Source: Poa pratensis (lineage: Eukaryota > Streptophyta > Magnoliopsida > Poales > Poaceae). Taken from it: DNA of 64,000 bases. The DNA lies in contig CAMZMU010000081.1 in assembly GCA_947311845.1 (NCBI GenBank), positions 1,518,646 to 1,582,645 on the forward strand, given 5' to 3'. The translations under genes were made by a program, and so were the position numbers. Positions within the stretch are counted from its first letter, which is position 1. Each line of letters starts with the position of its first letter. The notes beneath the pieces are model-generated. The model was not told the DNA's origin and ran no database searches. It was given only the letters and a program-made list of their open reading frames with translations. This document shows positions 35,612 to 46,762 of this stretch, one piece after another.

Positions 35612-37115
35612 TGATACGTCCATTTTGCATCACTATTTTATAGCATAATTTACTGTTATTCAATGATATATTTCATATTAAGAGGAGTTACTTATGTTAT
35701 TTTGTCTTATTTTGCATGTTTGATGATCATTGGATAATTAACTGCCGGAGTCAGATTTCAGCTGGAAAAAGCAACGTCAAGGCACTATATTTCTGGAGCA
35801 CTAAAAATATTTCCGAGAAGACAGATGTTCCTATTTTATCAGAAGATGGACTAAGCCAAAAGGGGAGGCTGAGATGGGCCAGGAGGGGCCCACACCACCC
35901 CTGGGCGCGGGGCCCACCTTGGCCGCGCCCTAGCCAGGTGTGGTGCCCCTGGCCCACCTCAGGCGCTCCCCCTTCGCGTACTTCATCCCCCAGAAACCCT
36001 AAGACACGGGGAGTCCGTGAGAAAATATTCCGCCGCCTCCACGAGGCGGAAACACAGAGAGAGAAAAGCTCTCCGGCAGGGAGAAATCTGCCGGGGAAAT
36101 TCCTTCCCGGAGGGGGAGATCATCGCCATCCTCATCGTCATCGCGCTGGACTTCATCGGGATCATCATCATCTCCACCGCCATCACCACCATCACCGCTG
36201 CACCATCTCGTTCCGCTGTAACATCTAGGGCTATACTTTGTTTAGTTCATAGGGGAAACTCTCCCGGTGTTAATTACTCCTTGTGGTTGATGCTATTGAG
36301 TTTTATCGGTGAATTAAAGTATATGTTCAGATCGTTATCCATCATTATATCACCTCTGATCATGATCCATATGATGTCTCGTGAGTAGTTCGATTAGTTC
36401 TTGAGGACATGGGAGAAGTCACGCTGTTAGTAGTGGAATTATGTTGAGTAATATTTAATGGTTTGATATTTAAGTTGTGGTGCTATTCTTCTAGTGGTGT
36501 CGTGTGAACGTCGACTACATGACACTTCACCTTTATGGGCCTAGAGGAGTGCATTGTGTATTTGGTTGCTAATTGTGGGGTTGCCGGAGTGACAGAAACC
36601 TAAACCCCCGTTAGTATACCGGTGCACAAGGGAGCGTAGGATCTCAGAGTTTAAGGCTGTGGTTAGATTTATCTTAATTACTTTCTTGTAACTGCGGATG
36701 CTTGCAAGAGGTATAATCACAAGTATGTATTAGTCCAAGTAAGGGCGGTGCATTAGCATAGGTTCACCCACACAACACTTATCAAAACAATGAAGATTAA
36801 TCAACTATGTGAAGCGAAAGCACTTGACTAGAATCCCGTGTGTCCTCAAGAACATTTTGTCATCATAAGTAAACCAACCGGCTTGTCCTTTGCTCTAAAA
36901 AGGATTGGGCCACTCGCTGCAATTATTATTACTGTCTTTTACTTACTCGCATTTTATTTACCTGCTATATCAAAAACCCCTAAAAACTTGTCTGCTAGCA
37001 TTTACAGTGAAACCTTTACCGAAACTCCTTGTCAGCACCTTCTGCTCCTCGTTGGGTTCGACACTCTTATTTATCGAAAGTACTACGATACACCCCCTAT
37101 ACTTGTGGGTCATCA
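35612..37115 (+). repeat. 3' LTR, full length (1504 bp)
   Basis: Starts TGATACGTCCATTTTGC and ends GGGTCATCA, with TG...CA termini. It contains a GC-rich block at 35885-35950 (ccacaccacccctgggcgcgg) whose counterpart occurs inside the element near 33140. Open frames here, such as 36838-37182, are LTR sequence and not genes. Confidence 0.9.
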
Positions 37116-37118
37116 AGC

Positions 37119-37232
37119 TACGCGAAGGGGTACCAGCGGAAGCCCTAGAATAGGACCTAAATCAAAGGAAACTTCAACATAATGAGAACTTACGCGAAGG
37201 GGTACCTGCGGAAGCCCTAGAATAGGACCTAA
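37119..37232. repeat. 42-bp direct repeat with 30-bp spacer
   Basis: tacgcgaaggggtacc(a/t)gcggaagccctag... occurs at 37119-37160 and 37191-37232. The spacer caaaggaaacttcaacataatg resembles the LINE sequence ggggaaacttcaacaaaatg at 37262. This looks like filler DNA copied at the junction between the inserted block and the LINE. Confidence 0.8.
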
Positions 37233-37244
37233 CAGGTTGTAGAT

Positions 37245-37720
37245 CCGGGAGAATTTTCTTTGGGGGAAACTTCAACAAAATGGGAGGAACTGAAGAAGAT
37301 TGTTGGCAATGTTCAATTAAATGATAAGTTTGATAGAGTAAAATGGATGATTGGCAACTCTGGAAATTTTAACGTGAAGGATTTATATCGGCATCTTAGA
37401 TAAGATGGGCCGTTTCCTTACAATTTTTGTGGGAAATTAAAATTCCCTCAAATTGAAGATCTTCGTATGGTTGATGCTAATAAATAAAATTCTAACTAAA
37501 GACAATTTGTTTCAAAAGGTTGGACTGGAAATGAGTCGTGCCACTTCCGTAGTCAGAAGGAAACTATTGATTATTTCATGTTCACTTGTGCCATTTCCAA
37601 AAATGATTTGGCAAGTAGTCATGTGTGCGTTTGGTCTTGTAAGACCAACTGATAGTGCCACGGACCTAGTACACCCATAAACTTGTGCTTTGTGGTGGAG
37701 CAGCGATTTGCTGGAAAATG
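37245..37720 (+). pseudogene. Decayed LINE, 3' part (zf-RVT region)
   Basis: The segment continues the LINE interrupted at 27070. Text such as WEELKKIVGNVQLNDKFDRV, WMIGNSGNFNVKDLYRHL and KIFVWLMLINKILTKDNLF matches the region after the RT and the zinc-binding RVT-associated domain of plant LINEs. Stops and shifts are frequent. The 13-bp sequence acaggttgtagat at 37232-37244 duplicates that at 27058-27070. Confidence 0.7.
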
Positions 37721-37859
37721 CAGAAAACTCGAAATGATGCTTACTTTAAATTTCTCTTTTCAAATGACCCAGTAAAATTTATATATCCTCTGTTTAGTAT
37801 GATCTACTTGTGGATGATGTTACCGAAAAGACACGAAAAATGAAATATTTGAACGGATC

Positions 37860-38935
37860 ATATGGCACCTAGAGGGGGGTGAATATGTGCTACTCCAAAT
37901 TAGCTTCTTTTTCAATTTAGGCTTGACACAAAGGTAAATTCTCTAGATATGCAACTACGACGACTTTACCTATATGACAAGCCAGCAACTAAGCAAGATA
38001 CACAAAGTAAGACGATAAACAAGGATAGAGGTAACCGAGGAGGAAGCACGCGGAGACACGGATGTATTCCCGAGTTCCTCCTTTTTAGAGGAGTACGTCT
38101 TGTTGGAGGGGTGTGAGCTTCACCACAACAGGCTTGCTCATCGCCATAAAGGACTCACCCTATTCTCCGATGAACCGCACCACAAAGGATTGGTTCACCT
38201 TCCACTATCGGTTCCCTTCGAGGCGGAAACCGGAGCCTTTACAACAATCTTGGGGCACACACCCACAACCATTGGGGGCTCCCAACAAGCTGAAACAATA
38301 ACAACAAATGAGTACAACAAGGAGCTAGGTTTTCCCAATGGAAACCCTAGCAAAGAGTCCCTCAAGTAAATGAGGGGGAAACGTAAATCTGCTTGGTGAA
38401 GATGTAGATCTTGGCCTTCTCCTTCAATCCTCCGAAGATCAACGAGTTTGGGTGGAGGGATTGGGAGATCTATGAGCTTTGAGCTTGCAACAATGGAGGG
38501 CAATCAATTTTGGGCGAGCTGGCTGGCTGGAGGTTGGTGGAGCCAGAAATGTAGCCGTTGCAGAGTAGTCACACCGGAGACTCCGGTCTAAGCAGACCAG
38601 AGACTCCGGCCGTCACCGGAGATTCCGGTATCCTTCCGGTGTACCTTCGGACCAAAAGCTTCAGTCGCACGCTAGGCCGGAGAATTGTCCCCTGAGGCCG
38701 GAGACTTTGAATCCTGAGACCGGAGACTCCGGTCGAGGCAGAGACCGGTCCTTCTCCGGTGTTCCTCCGGACCGAATCCAGTGGGTGTCCCCATCTGGGG
38801 CTTTTGATGAAAAACGACAGACCGGAGGAGAGCCGGAAACTTTATGCCATGAGGCCGGAGACTCCGGTCCAGGGGAGACCGGAGATTCCGGTCTGGACAG
38901 GCCGGAGACTCCGGCCTAGAGTTTCATGCAGAGCT
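37860..38935. repeat. Dispersed repeat with array of CCGGAGACTCCGG palindromes
   Basis: The segment begins cacctagaggggggtgaat, which I recall as a common grass repeat start. From 38573 to 38920 it holds at least seven near-palindromes of the type accggagactccggt (some with gattccgg). An open frame at 38100-38369 is unlike any known protein. Family and ends are not defined. Confidence 0.5.
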
Positions 38936-39717
38936 TTTTCCTTGATATTTTCCCTCTCAAATGTTTTGATGCTTTATGTAAACTAGATTTAGGGGTGAGC
39001 CTTGGCGCACGACCCCCCGAGCCCTATTTGACGAGACGCCATACACAATGCTAATAATCAACAGGTAGAAATAATTATATCCATATGTAAACTCGAGGAC
39101 CAAATTAGACAAATAATAAACAAAAAGCACTAGCATACTTGAGAACGGAGATTTATTCCTCATGTTCGCTATAGCCACAACGTCGTTCCGACTAACCTCT
39201 GTCACTCCCTTTTGTTTACCATGATAACACCCCGGAATACGTATAGGAAGGCCCCACTCTGGTCAAAACTCTAAACAGTTGACCATACCACGGTGAACTT
39301 TTCTCTGCGAGACCAGCAATGGAATGACTAAACGACACGACAGTAAGGATGTTTCTCCAGAACGTACAAGCCGCTTGTAATACGGCGGGCGTGCGAATGC
39401 GGACGAACAGGACCGACAAACACATCATTTATTATCGTGTACCAGCGAATCCAACTTGTCTGACTGATGGGATCACACACACAGCATCGCCGCGAACGCC
39501 TCGGTAAAGAAGGATCAAGAACACCCACACGACGCGTTAAGACGGCACATGCCACTCGAACCGTCGGACGCATCGCCTACCCACGCCCGCGTCTAACAAG
39601 TACCACTCCCCGTCCGCTCACACAGTCACACACCCGCCTCCAACACCTCTCTCTACCAGACACACAGTGACACACCCACCGTCGACGATAGAATAGCCAA
39701 GAGGAACCGGCGAAGCC
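38936..39717. other. Region upstream of the zf-XS gene
   Basis: Contains the promoter and 5' UTR of the gene at 39718. A CA-rich leader (cagtcacacacccgcc...) precedes the ATG. No clear TATA box or transposon terminus was assigned. Confidence 0.4.
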
Positions 39718-40780
39718 ATGGCAGATCAGTCGGAGGACAAGGATGCCATCGCTGCGGGTCCGACCACTAATGGCCATGCAAGTGCTACTCCGGCCGTCGT
39801 CACCGCGGTGGTCAATCCCATCGAGGGACAGCCGGAGGAGGACGTGGTCGTGCCCGTGGCATATCTGGAGGAGAACGATCCCGTCGCTGCCGTTGTCGAC
39901 CACCTACAGCAGCCGGACGAGATAGGCCCCCAGAATAACGGATCGGCTCCCGTAGATATGCCGGCGTTCGAGGAGCCTGACAACGGCGAGAAAGATGAGG
40001 TACGTCCTAAACGGATGAAGGAATAGTTCACGTACAACTTTGCATACTTACCTTACGCAATCTCTTCCAGATTCAGAACGGTTTTAGATGCATCTAAATA
40101 TACGATTGACCAAGTACATACTACTAAGTTTTGAGGTTATATAATTTTGGCCTGCTGATCATATTTATGTACATACTCTATCGTTGCCACAATAGAGTAC
40201 ACAATAATTTTTTACAAATCTTGCCGTAATGCTGTTGTCATCCTGAACCATGAGGTTAATATTGCAATAGTATACCTCCACACCGATTTATCTCAGTATT
40301 TGCTAGCAGTCGATTACATCAAGAACGCTAGGTACGATTCACAAAAAAAACTCAAACTCAATTTATCCACCTTCGGCTCAGGTTCCACCATATGGATGGT
40401 CCCTCCGACTTGCCGAAACCGTGTTGAGGAACCATTTTGTATTTTTTATTGTATATTATTTCACAAACTATTGCAGTTAATTGTTATGTTCTTCCGATAT
40501 GCAGGAAGAAGATTCTGATGACGTTGGGAGTGACGATGAATCGTTTGAAGCAAAACGCCAGCAAGTCCTGAACAAACTACGGAATGGAGAGATTAGGTAC
40601 CTACGTGCTCCAGGCAGGTATCGGTGTCCATTATGTGGAAGGAGAATTGCGGAAGATTTCTACAGCATGGCGAACCATGCCGTTGGCGTCGGTGAAGGCA
40701 ACCATAGACGCAAGCCGCACGTCAGAGTAAAACATGCATCCTACGGCGAGTTCTTAAGGAATCTCTACAGAAAGATGTGA
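39718..40780 (+). CDS. Small zf-XS-type zinc finger protein, two exons
   Basis: Exons 39718-39999 and 40505-40780 (donor gtacgt, acceptor gcag, phase 0) encode 185 residues. The N-terminal half is acidic and low in complexity (MADQSEDKDAIAAG). The C-terminal half carries CPLCGRRIAEDFYSMANHAV followed by GVGEGNHRRKPH. Cys135, Cys138 and His152 fit the zf-XS zinc finger that precedes the XS domain in SGS3 and IDN2/FDM proteins of RNA-directed DNA methylation. The XS domain and the long coiled coil are absent, so this is either a truncated relative or a separate small family. No frame damage is seen. Assignment of the finger is by eye. Confidence 0.7.
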
Positions 40781-41057
40781 AGAAATTGTCCTGGTAGAGC
40801 ATATGTTTATCTTCTATAATGCATATAGATGCTACTACACGGACAATTGTACCTAAAAAAACCCACCTATGTGGCTATGTGCTATATGAGCACCGTTCGG
40901 TTTAGTTTTACCTTGCGTGTTGAACATGTCACTAATACCAAGGTAAGCGCTGGATTAACAACTACATGTATGTACCCCTCCTGTGAGATCTATGCATCCA
41001 TAGGTCTTGGTTTCCTTGCCTCCTCTGGAAACTGAACGCACCCGAAAACCCTAGGCA

Positions 41058-41215
41058 CAGTGGCCGGCTTAACAGGAGAGCGCCGCATAGGTACAGTGGC
41101 CGGCTTAATAGGAGGGCGACTCGTAGGGACAGTGGCCGGCTTAAAGAGCAGGGCCCCTTGTAGACACAATGCCCAGCTTAATATCAGGTTGCCGGCTTAA
41201 TAGCAGGCCACCACG
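41058..41215. repeat. Degenerate tandem acagtggccggcttaa units
   Basis: Four or five imperfect copies of a roughly 40-bp unit containing cagtggccggcttaa, with later copies decayed to atgcccagcttaa and ggttgccggcttaa. Confidence 0.75.
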
Positions 41216-41261
41216 TCGGAACAGATTGAACAGCCATATCATGTGAACTGGCGGGTACGTC

Positions 41262-41670
41262 CGAGGCAAAAATCTCCAAGCAGAACCCCAAAACGGGAGA
41301 AAGGCATGCGTCTATAAGCATAAGTTCCATAGGGACAAGTGGAACTAAGCGGGGCTAAGCATATTAAGCTGGTAGCGAAGGAGCCGGCACAGAAACCAAC
41401 CAATATAAAGATGTCACCGAAAGAAATAAAGAAGGGGCCGATCAAACGAAAAATATAACACGAAGCTATAAACACGATAACAAACGAAACGTAATTAAAT
41501 ATCTTGGTGTCTAACAACAATCTGAGAACAAACAGAATAACCATCAAGCAAACAAAATTGGGTGCTCTTAGCTAACCTTTCTAACATTTGATCAATAAAA
41601 GCCAAAGGATAATGATCTTTCTTAGTGGCTATAATTAATTTTCGAAAATCAATACACATTCCATAACACC
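41262..41670 (-). pseudogene. Gypsy RT fragment in antisense, interrupted
   Basis: On the minus strand 41577-41665 reads MCIDFRKL and TKKDHYPLAFIDQMLERL, the RT motif also seen in the Athila element above. At 41262-41345 it resumes as STCPYGTYAYRRMPF. In the intact element these blocks are separated by only about 25 residues. Here about 230 bp of AT-rich, unrelated sequence lies between them, so a small insertion or rearrangement has occurred. Confidence 0.7.
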
Positions 41671-41974
41671 AGCTAAGCTAAAGCACAAAGTAAAGGTGAA
41701 TAGACTAAAATCCGCAGGCATCCTGACACTAAAAGACATTGAACGGTGATCGATCCTTTCACAAATCGAGGCATCTCGAAAACACGTAAATCTTCTTAGG
41801 GGAAAATCGTAACCTACTTCCTCTGCGCTGAACTGACCTTCTCTGTTGGTTTTTATCTATTTGGTTACGCTGTTTCGTTGTTCTTTGGTAACCGTTAACC
41901 CGTGGATCCGTTAATTTGTTCATGTTCAATGACACGCACTATCATCTCGGTTGCCTTTTCCACTGAGTTGCCGG

Positions 41975-42110
41975 AAGAACGCAGGTCACGCCGACTCCAC
42001 GGAGTCGACGGGATCAACAAGCAGTGAGACGGAGAAGGTTAGTCCTGCCGACTCCCTGGATTCGACGGCCTGGAGTTGGCGGGATCAACTGATCCCCAAT
42101 CTTAGACGCT
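41975..42110. repeat. GACTCC/GGAGTC palindromic motifs
   Basis: Contains gccgactccacggagtcgacggg and gccgactccctggattcgacgg, relatives of palindromes at 44195-44350 and of the minisatellite unit at 42979-43488. Confidence 0.6.
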
Positions 42111-42978
42111 TGAGACTTCTTGAATATTCAGTGGAGGTCCATGATGAGCCTCCCGAGCTTGAGTTTTTATCCCTTCTTGATCTTCTTTCATCATCCTACC
42201 TCTTGAAACTTGATAACTTACTTCACACAAAACTTGTCTTCTATCCAGCTCGACGACTTTACTGACCACTCCACCCTCCTCATCATCCGGTCTCCTCGGC
42301 TCCCTGGAGTGGGAGGAACTACTTTCCCAAACCAACAATGGAAGGACAAAAAGATACACCGATGAGTCTAGATCCGGGTCCAACTTACTACGCGTTTGGC
42401 AAGGAGCTACCTATGATCCCAGCAATTAGACGATCGCATCCAGGCGGCACACGAATGGGATAGTACATTAAAAAAGCTGCCACGGTGGGACCTGATGCCG
42501 ACTCGGGAAGCCGACATGATAAGACCAAAGTGGACGAACGTGAATACCACACCTACTCCTCCCTCTGCACACCCAGTCAGTGCCACCGCTTCCTCTCGCC
42601 TATCCGCCGGACTCCCTGGACAGACGTGCGCAAATTCGTATCGGTGAAGAAGTAAAGATCCATGGAGTTGGGATGGTTCTAGCTTCTGCATCACGCATTT
42701 CGTACGCACTGGCAGCCTGCCGGATCCAGTGTCCCAACCAGCATAATCGGACAGAGGTAAAGGGCGGAGAGGCTTGTGTCCGACACTCCAGAGTGGACCA
42801 TTCGGAACCATCTCCGTCTTAATGCATTGTCTGATCATGCCAGTATCATATATTAACAAATTCATTCCTCGTATGAGTCGTGTGGTTATGACCGCATACT
42901 GTACCCTTTGGTTACCCATTCGTGGGTGGGCAGACGATTCGAGAGCTGCCATTATCCGTGATGTGTTTTCTGTGCACC

Positions 42979-43488
42979 CGCCAACTCCAGGTTTCCGTCT
43001 TACTGCACAACCCGACCCCGCCGACTCCAGGTTCCCGTCTTAATGCACAACCTGACCCCGCCGACTCCAGTTTCCTGTCTTAATGCACCACCCGACCCCG
43101 CCGACTCCAGGTTCCCGTCTTAATGCACCACCCGACCCCGCCGACTCCAGGTTCCCGTCTTAATGCACAACCCGACCCGCCGACTCTAGGTTCCCGTCTT
43201 AATGCACCACCTGACCCTACCGACTACAGGTTCCCGTCTTAATGCACAACCCAACCACGCCGACTCCAGGTTCCCGTCTTAATGCACCACCCGACCCCGC
43301 CGACTCCAGGTTCCCGTCTTAATGCACCACCGACCCCGTCGACTCCAGGTTCCCGTCTTAATGCACCACCCGACCCCGTCGACTCCATGTTCCCGTCTTA
43401 ATGCACCACCCAACCCCGCCGACTCCAGGTTCCTGTCTTAATGCACCACCCGACCCCGCCGACACCAGGTTCCGTCTTAATGCACCCT
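42979..43488. repeat. 40-bp minisatellite, 13 copies
   Basis: The unit is approximately ccgactccaggttcccgtct followed by taatgcaccacccgaccccg. Thirteen copies can be counted by the gtctta core, with 1-3 differences each and occasional single-base indels. There are no unique spacers. The unit shares ccgactcc and its GC box with palindromes on both sides. Confidence 0.95.
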
Positions 43489-43544
43489 TCGATTGTTAGC
43501 AACCGAGACTGCCCGAAGCTTACGGTTTTCCATAGAGTTAACTC

Positions 43545-44080
43545 TACACTAAAATGTGTCTAGAAAATCAGTACCAATTTTAGTCATTTCAAGTGGAGCT
43601 CCAGCGGTGATCTTGCCGAAACACGTACACTTGTACACACGTGTAGGGAACAAAATCAGTACCAATTTAGTCATTTCATCAATTTGATCTTCTTCCTCCT
43701 CTATAGACCATCTACTATGCAAATAAACTAACATCTTTATATTGTTATGTAGTCTAATCCGTATAGCCATCAAAGATTCGGTATTCTCAACATCAAGAGA
43801 TAAGGTTCTTATTTTTAAAATTTAACACTATAAGCAAGATCACCGACCTTTCAGACAAGATAACCAAGTTTTGCTAATTTTTCTTCAACTATTTTGTTCG
43901 TGTAGCGATAAAATCTTTAAGTACACTTTCAATTTCAGAAGCACTTTTATTACCACTGCAACAATTACCATAGAAATTCTCATAGCCGGTAGCGAAAGAG
44001 CCGTCAAGGTAGTTTGTAGGAAAGAAGATGATGTAAGCAGGTTTAAGCCAATAGCAACTAAAGATAGTCAATGACGACAC
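43545..44080 (-). other. Degenerate coding-like fragment
   Basis: The minus strand gives stretches such as LDVENTESLMAIRIRL-like text and a second run EMTKLVLILFPTRVYKCTCF, broken by stops. A 27-28 bp word (aaatcagtaccaatttagtcatttca) occurs twice, at 43566 and 43647. It may be a decayed retrotransposon ORF; I cannot name the family. Confidence 0.3.
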
Positions 44081-44194
44081 AGTTATCCTAGTCCATCCAC
44101 TACTTCAAGAAGAGCTGGAAAGCCCCAGGAGCAGGAGTCGATGTACATGAACACGTCTACAGTAGGAAGTACACGTAAACCAATGGCACAATAA

Positions 44195-44370
44195 TGTAAC
44201 ACCGACTCCAGAGAGTCGGCGGGGTAGATGCACAGTAAAACGGAGACGGCCAGTCTCGACGACTTCAGGGAGTCGGCGGGGTCGATGCACAATAAACAGA
44301 GAAGGCCAGTCCAGCCGACTCCAGGGAGTCGGCGGGTCGATGCACAGTAAAATAGAGAAGGCCAGTCCCA
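44195..44370. repeat. About 57-bp tandem repeat with GACTCC-GGAGTCGG palindrome
   Basis: Three copies of a unit containing cgactccagggagtcggcggggtcgatgcacagtaaaac and agaaggccagtc. The core is an almost perfect inverted repeat and is related in reverse orientation to the 40-bp minisatellite. Confidence 0.8.
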
Positions 44371-44539
44371 TTGATTTTGGCTCGCCGGCTCGGTGACTCT
44401 GATACAGACAATCATCACATGAGAAAATAACCAATGAAAGGTAAAAACCAAATCACACGGAATATAGACATAAGAAATAGAGAGCCGACAGAGGAACGCA
44501 CATAGAAAGATGACATAGAAACGCACGTACCTATACCGA

Positions 44540-45310
44540 AAAGGACCCGCAGCAAGATACCATGAAAATAACCAAACACGTCCACAAATAACACACGTGT
44601 TCACCGATGAAAGGATTCCCAACAGGATGAACCAGATCAGAAACGAAAGAAAAAAATGAATTTACAACCGGGATGAAACCGACACTGTCCAAACGACACG
44701 ACTACAGAAAAAAACCAAGAAATAGAATAAACAGAAAAAAGGAAGTGGAAACACGACGAACGTAAAATTTTCAGCAAGAAACCGGCTGCATCAACGTAGT
44801 GAAAAACAAAAGAAAAATCTCTAACAACATGCCAGGAACACGGTTCAAAGCACCGATCGAAAGCAACCAAGACCTCGACGCCCAAAACGATACGGCCGCA
44901 AGAAAATCGAGAAATACAATAACACGAAAAAACAAAAGCAAAGACGGCAAAAGTAAATATGCAGCAAGAGACCGGCCTGCATCAAAATGGAAGAACAAAA
45001 GAAAAAAATGTTAGCAACACACGACAGAAAGACGGTACAAAGAAACGATCCATAGGAACAAAAGGATTCACAACAGGATGAACACGATCCGAAAGAAAAA
45101 AGAAAAATACCTGATATACAACACGGGGCGAAGCCGGCGCGTAGACACGATCGATCCGTAGCAAGAAGTCGACCTGCAACAGCATGGGGAAAACAAAAAA
45201 GAAAACACGTCAGAAACATGGCATGAAATAGTGAAAGAAACCGATCGTAAATACAAAAGGGAACACGAAAAAACTACACGACGAGAGGGCCCTGGACAAC
45301 AAAACTAACT
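44540..45310. repeat. A-rich, T-poor degenerate tandem repeat, about 190-220 bp unit
   Basis: Modules starting cagcaagaaaccggctgcatcaa recur at 44550, 44772, 44962 and about 45159, each followed by runs like aaaacaaaagaaaaa, an acatgcca or acatggca block and accgatcgaaa. The plus strand is strongly enriched in A and poor in T. Minus-strand open frames (Phe, Leu, Ser, Cys rich) are by-products of this composition. Confidence 0.7.
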
Positions 45311-46762
45311 AAACACTCAAAAATCACACAATAGCACAATCACAACAACAAACAATAAAAGAAACAGATCGCACGCAGCAATAGTAAAATGGAGCAAGAA
45401 CAGAGAGGAATAAGAAACGGGGGAAAATGGTGGCTACGGTATCCCTCAGATCCAAAAGATGACATATATACCTCCAGATAAAGACTGTAGCGCCGCGGCA
45501 ACAATTCAATACGGGTAGGTCGGTTCTGTCTTAATGAACCAATGGTGAGCCGCCAGCGAGACGCGAAATCGGTCCTTCTGACTACCAGCACAGTGCAACG
45601 TACCGCCGACAAATGGAGGGAGGCCACGTCGGACGGAGAAATCAGGCCCGAATTCGCCCTGACATCACGAACAATGCAACGTACCGATGATCGTGCGAAA
45701 TAACCAGCGTACCCTGACCTACTGTAGAAATATGCAGCGGCGACGTATGGAAGGGAAACAATGACGACGTAACGTCCCGAGCAACCGACCAGTGGGCCTC
45801 GGTAAGGAAGGGGCCGATTGTCAGCGAGAGAGAGGGGGAAGGAACCACGTACGAAGAAAGCTATCCCAGAGGGACACCGCTAAAACCCAGTACGGTAAAT
45901 GAACAAAATCAACCAATGGGACGAACGCGATGCGAATCTGCACCACCCTGGCCCGTCCGCCACACCGATTAAACGCGCAGTGTGAGGCCGGCGGGTGGGC
46001 CCTCGGGCTATAGGGGTGATCCACGTAGAACGTCAGCCAGAGTGGGTGCACGAAGCTTGGTACGGTTAGCGACTTTGAGAATCCGTGTTCATGCCGACTC
46101 CAAGAGCCGGCGGGGATCAGACGATGCGGAGGCACGAAGCGGGGAGGATCGGACGGCCAGAAAGCCCAAATCGCTGGAGAGCCTCCAATGGGTCTCACCG
46201 TTTATATCTTTAGATTTATCATTTAACTCCTGCATCACTCGGCAACATATTAGAATATTCCTAATGTTGTTGTCTAACACACAAAACAACTAGGGATCTA
46301 AAAGATGTTCTTTCAATCTTGAGGAGGGAGTAGAAAAGTTGAAATTGGTGGTTCATGCAGCTTACTTAAGATCTCATCATAAGAAGGTCACACCGACACT
46401 TCACTTCAAAATATTTGCTGAAAGAACAATTTTGACTATCTTTTTTTTCTTGAGAGAAGCTCTAAATAGGTTTTATGTATCAAAATCGCATGAGTTGAGG
46501 GTTAACTCTAAGGTGTAACTAATTCTTATTCTACTCTGATTTAGTTTAGTTCCATTCAAGTGAAGTCATCCACAATTTTATACCACGTAACATTATTTGA
46601 TTGTGTGATATTTTAGTACAGCGTGAATAATTTTTTAGTTGCAAGTTTATTCCGTTGGAACCCCTTAAAAAAACTAAGTTACAAACCAGTTACAGCTAAA
46701 AATTCTTAGTGCAAAATTTAGTTGTAACCCCACGTGCAACTGAACAATTTTAGTTACAATCC
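45311..46762. other. Intergenic, no gene recognised
   Basis: A further GACTCC-type motif occurs at 46093 (gccgactccaagagccggcgg). The remainder is AT-rich toward the gypsy element. No coding region is supported. The five bases before the LTR (aatcc) are the expected left target duplication. Confidence 0.4.

Larger units (their letters stand above)
27530..37115 (+). mobile_element. Ty3/gypsy LTR retrotransposon, Athila lineage, 5' LTR truncated
   Basis: Order: partial 5' LTR, PBS, gag-protease, RT-RNase H-integrase, an extra downstream ORF, polypurine tract and full 3' LTR. The integrase text (HHAGDRTAQKVLQSGFYWPT; WGFDFMGPFPSSNGYTHI) and the LTR start TGATACGTC are of the Athila/Sabrina type common in Triticeae. 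The 669 bp shared by the two LTRs are identical by eye, implying a very recent insertion. The six frame breaks in the coding region all fall in homopolymers. Confidence 0.88.

Noticed and set aside
36838..37182. 114-residue open frame in the second LTR (also the start of 27921-29636)
   Set aside because: It is identical LTR sequence in both places; translation of gag more plausibly begins at 28315.
42979..43488. CRISPR-like regular 40-bp periodicity
   Set aside because: Repeats are directly contiguous with no unique spacers and the context is a plant genome; it is a minisatellite.
44845..45219. Cys/Phe-rich minus-strand open frame resembling membrane proteins
   Set aside because: Produced by the A-rich, T-poor composition of the tandem array on the plus strand; no conserved motifs.
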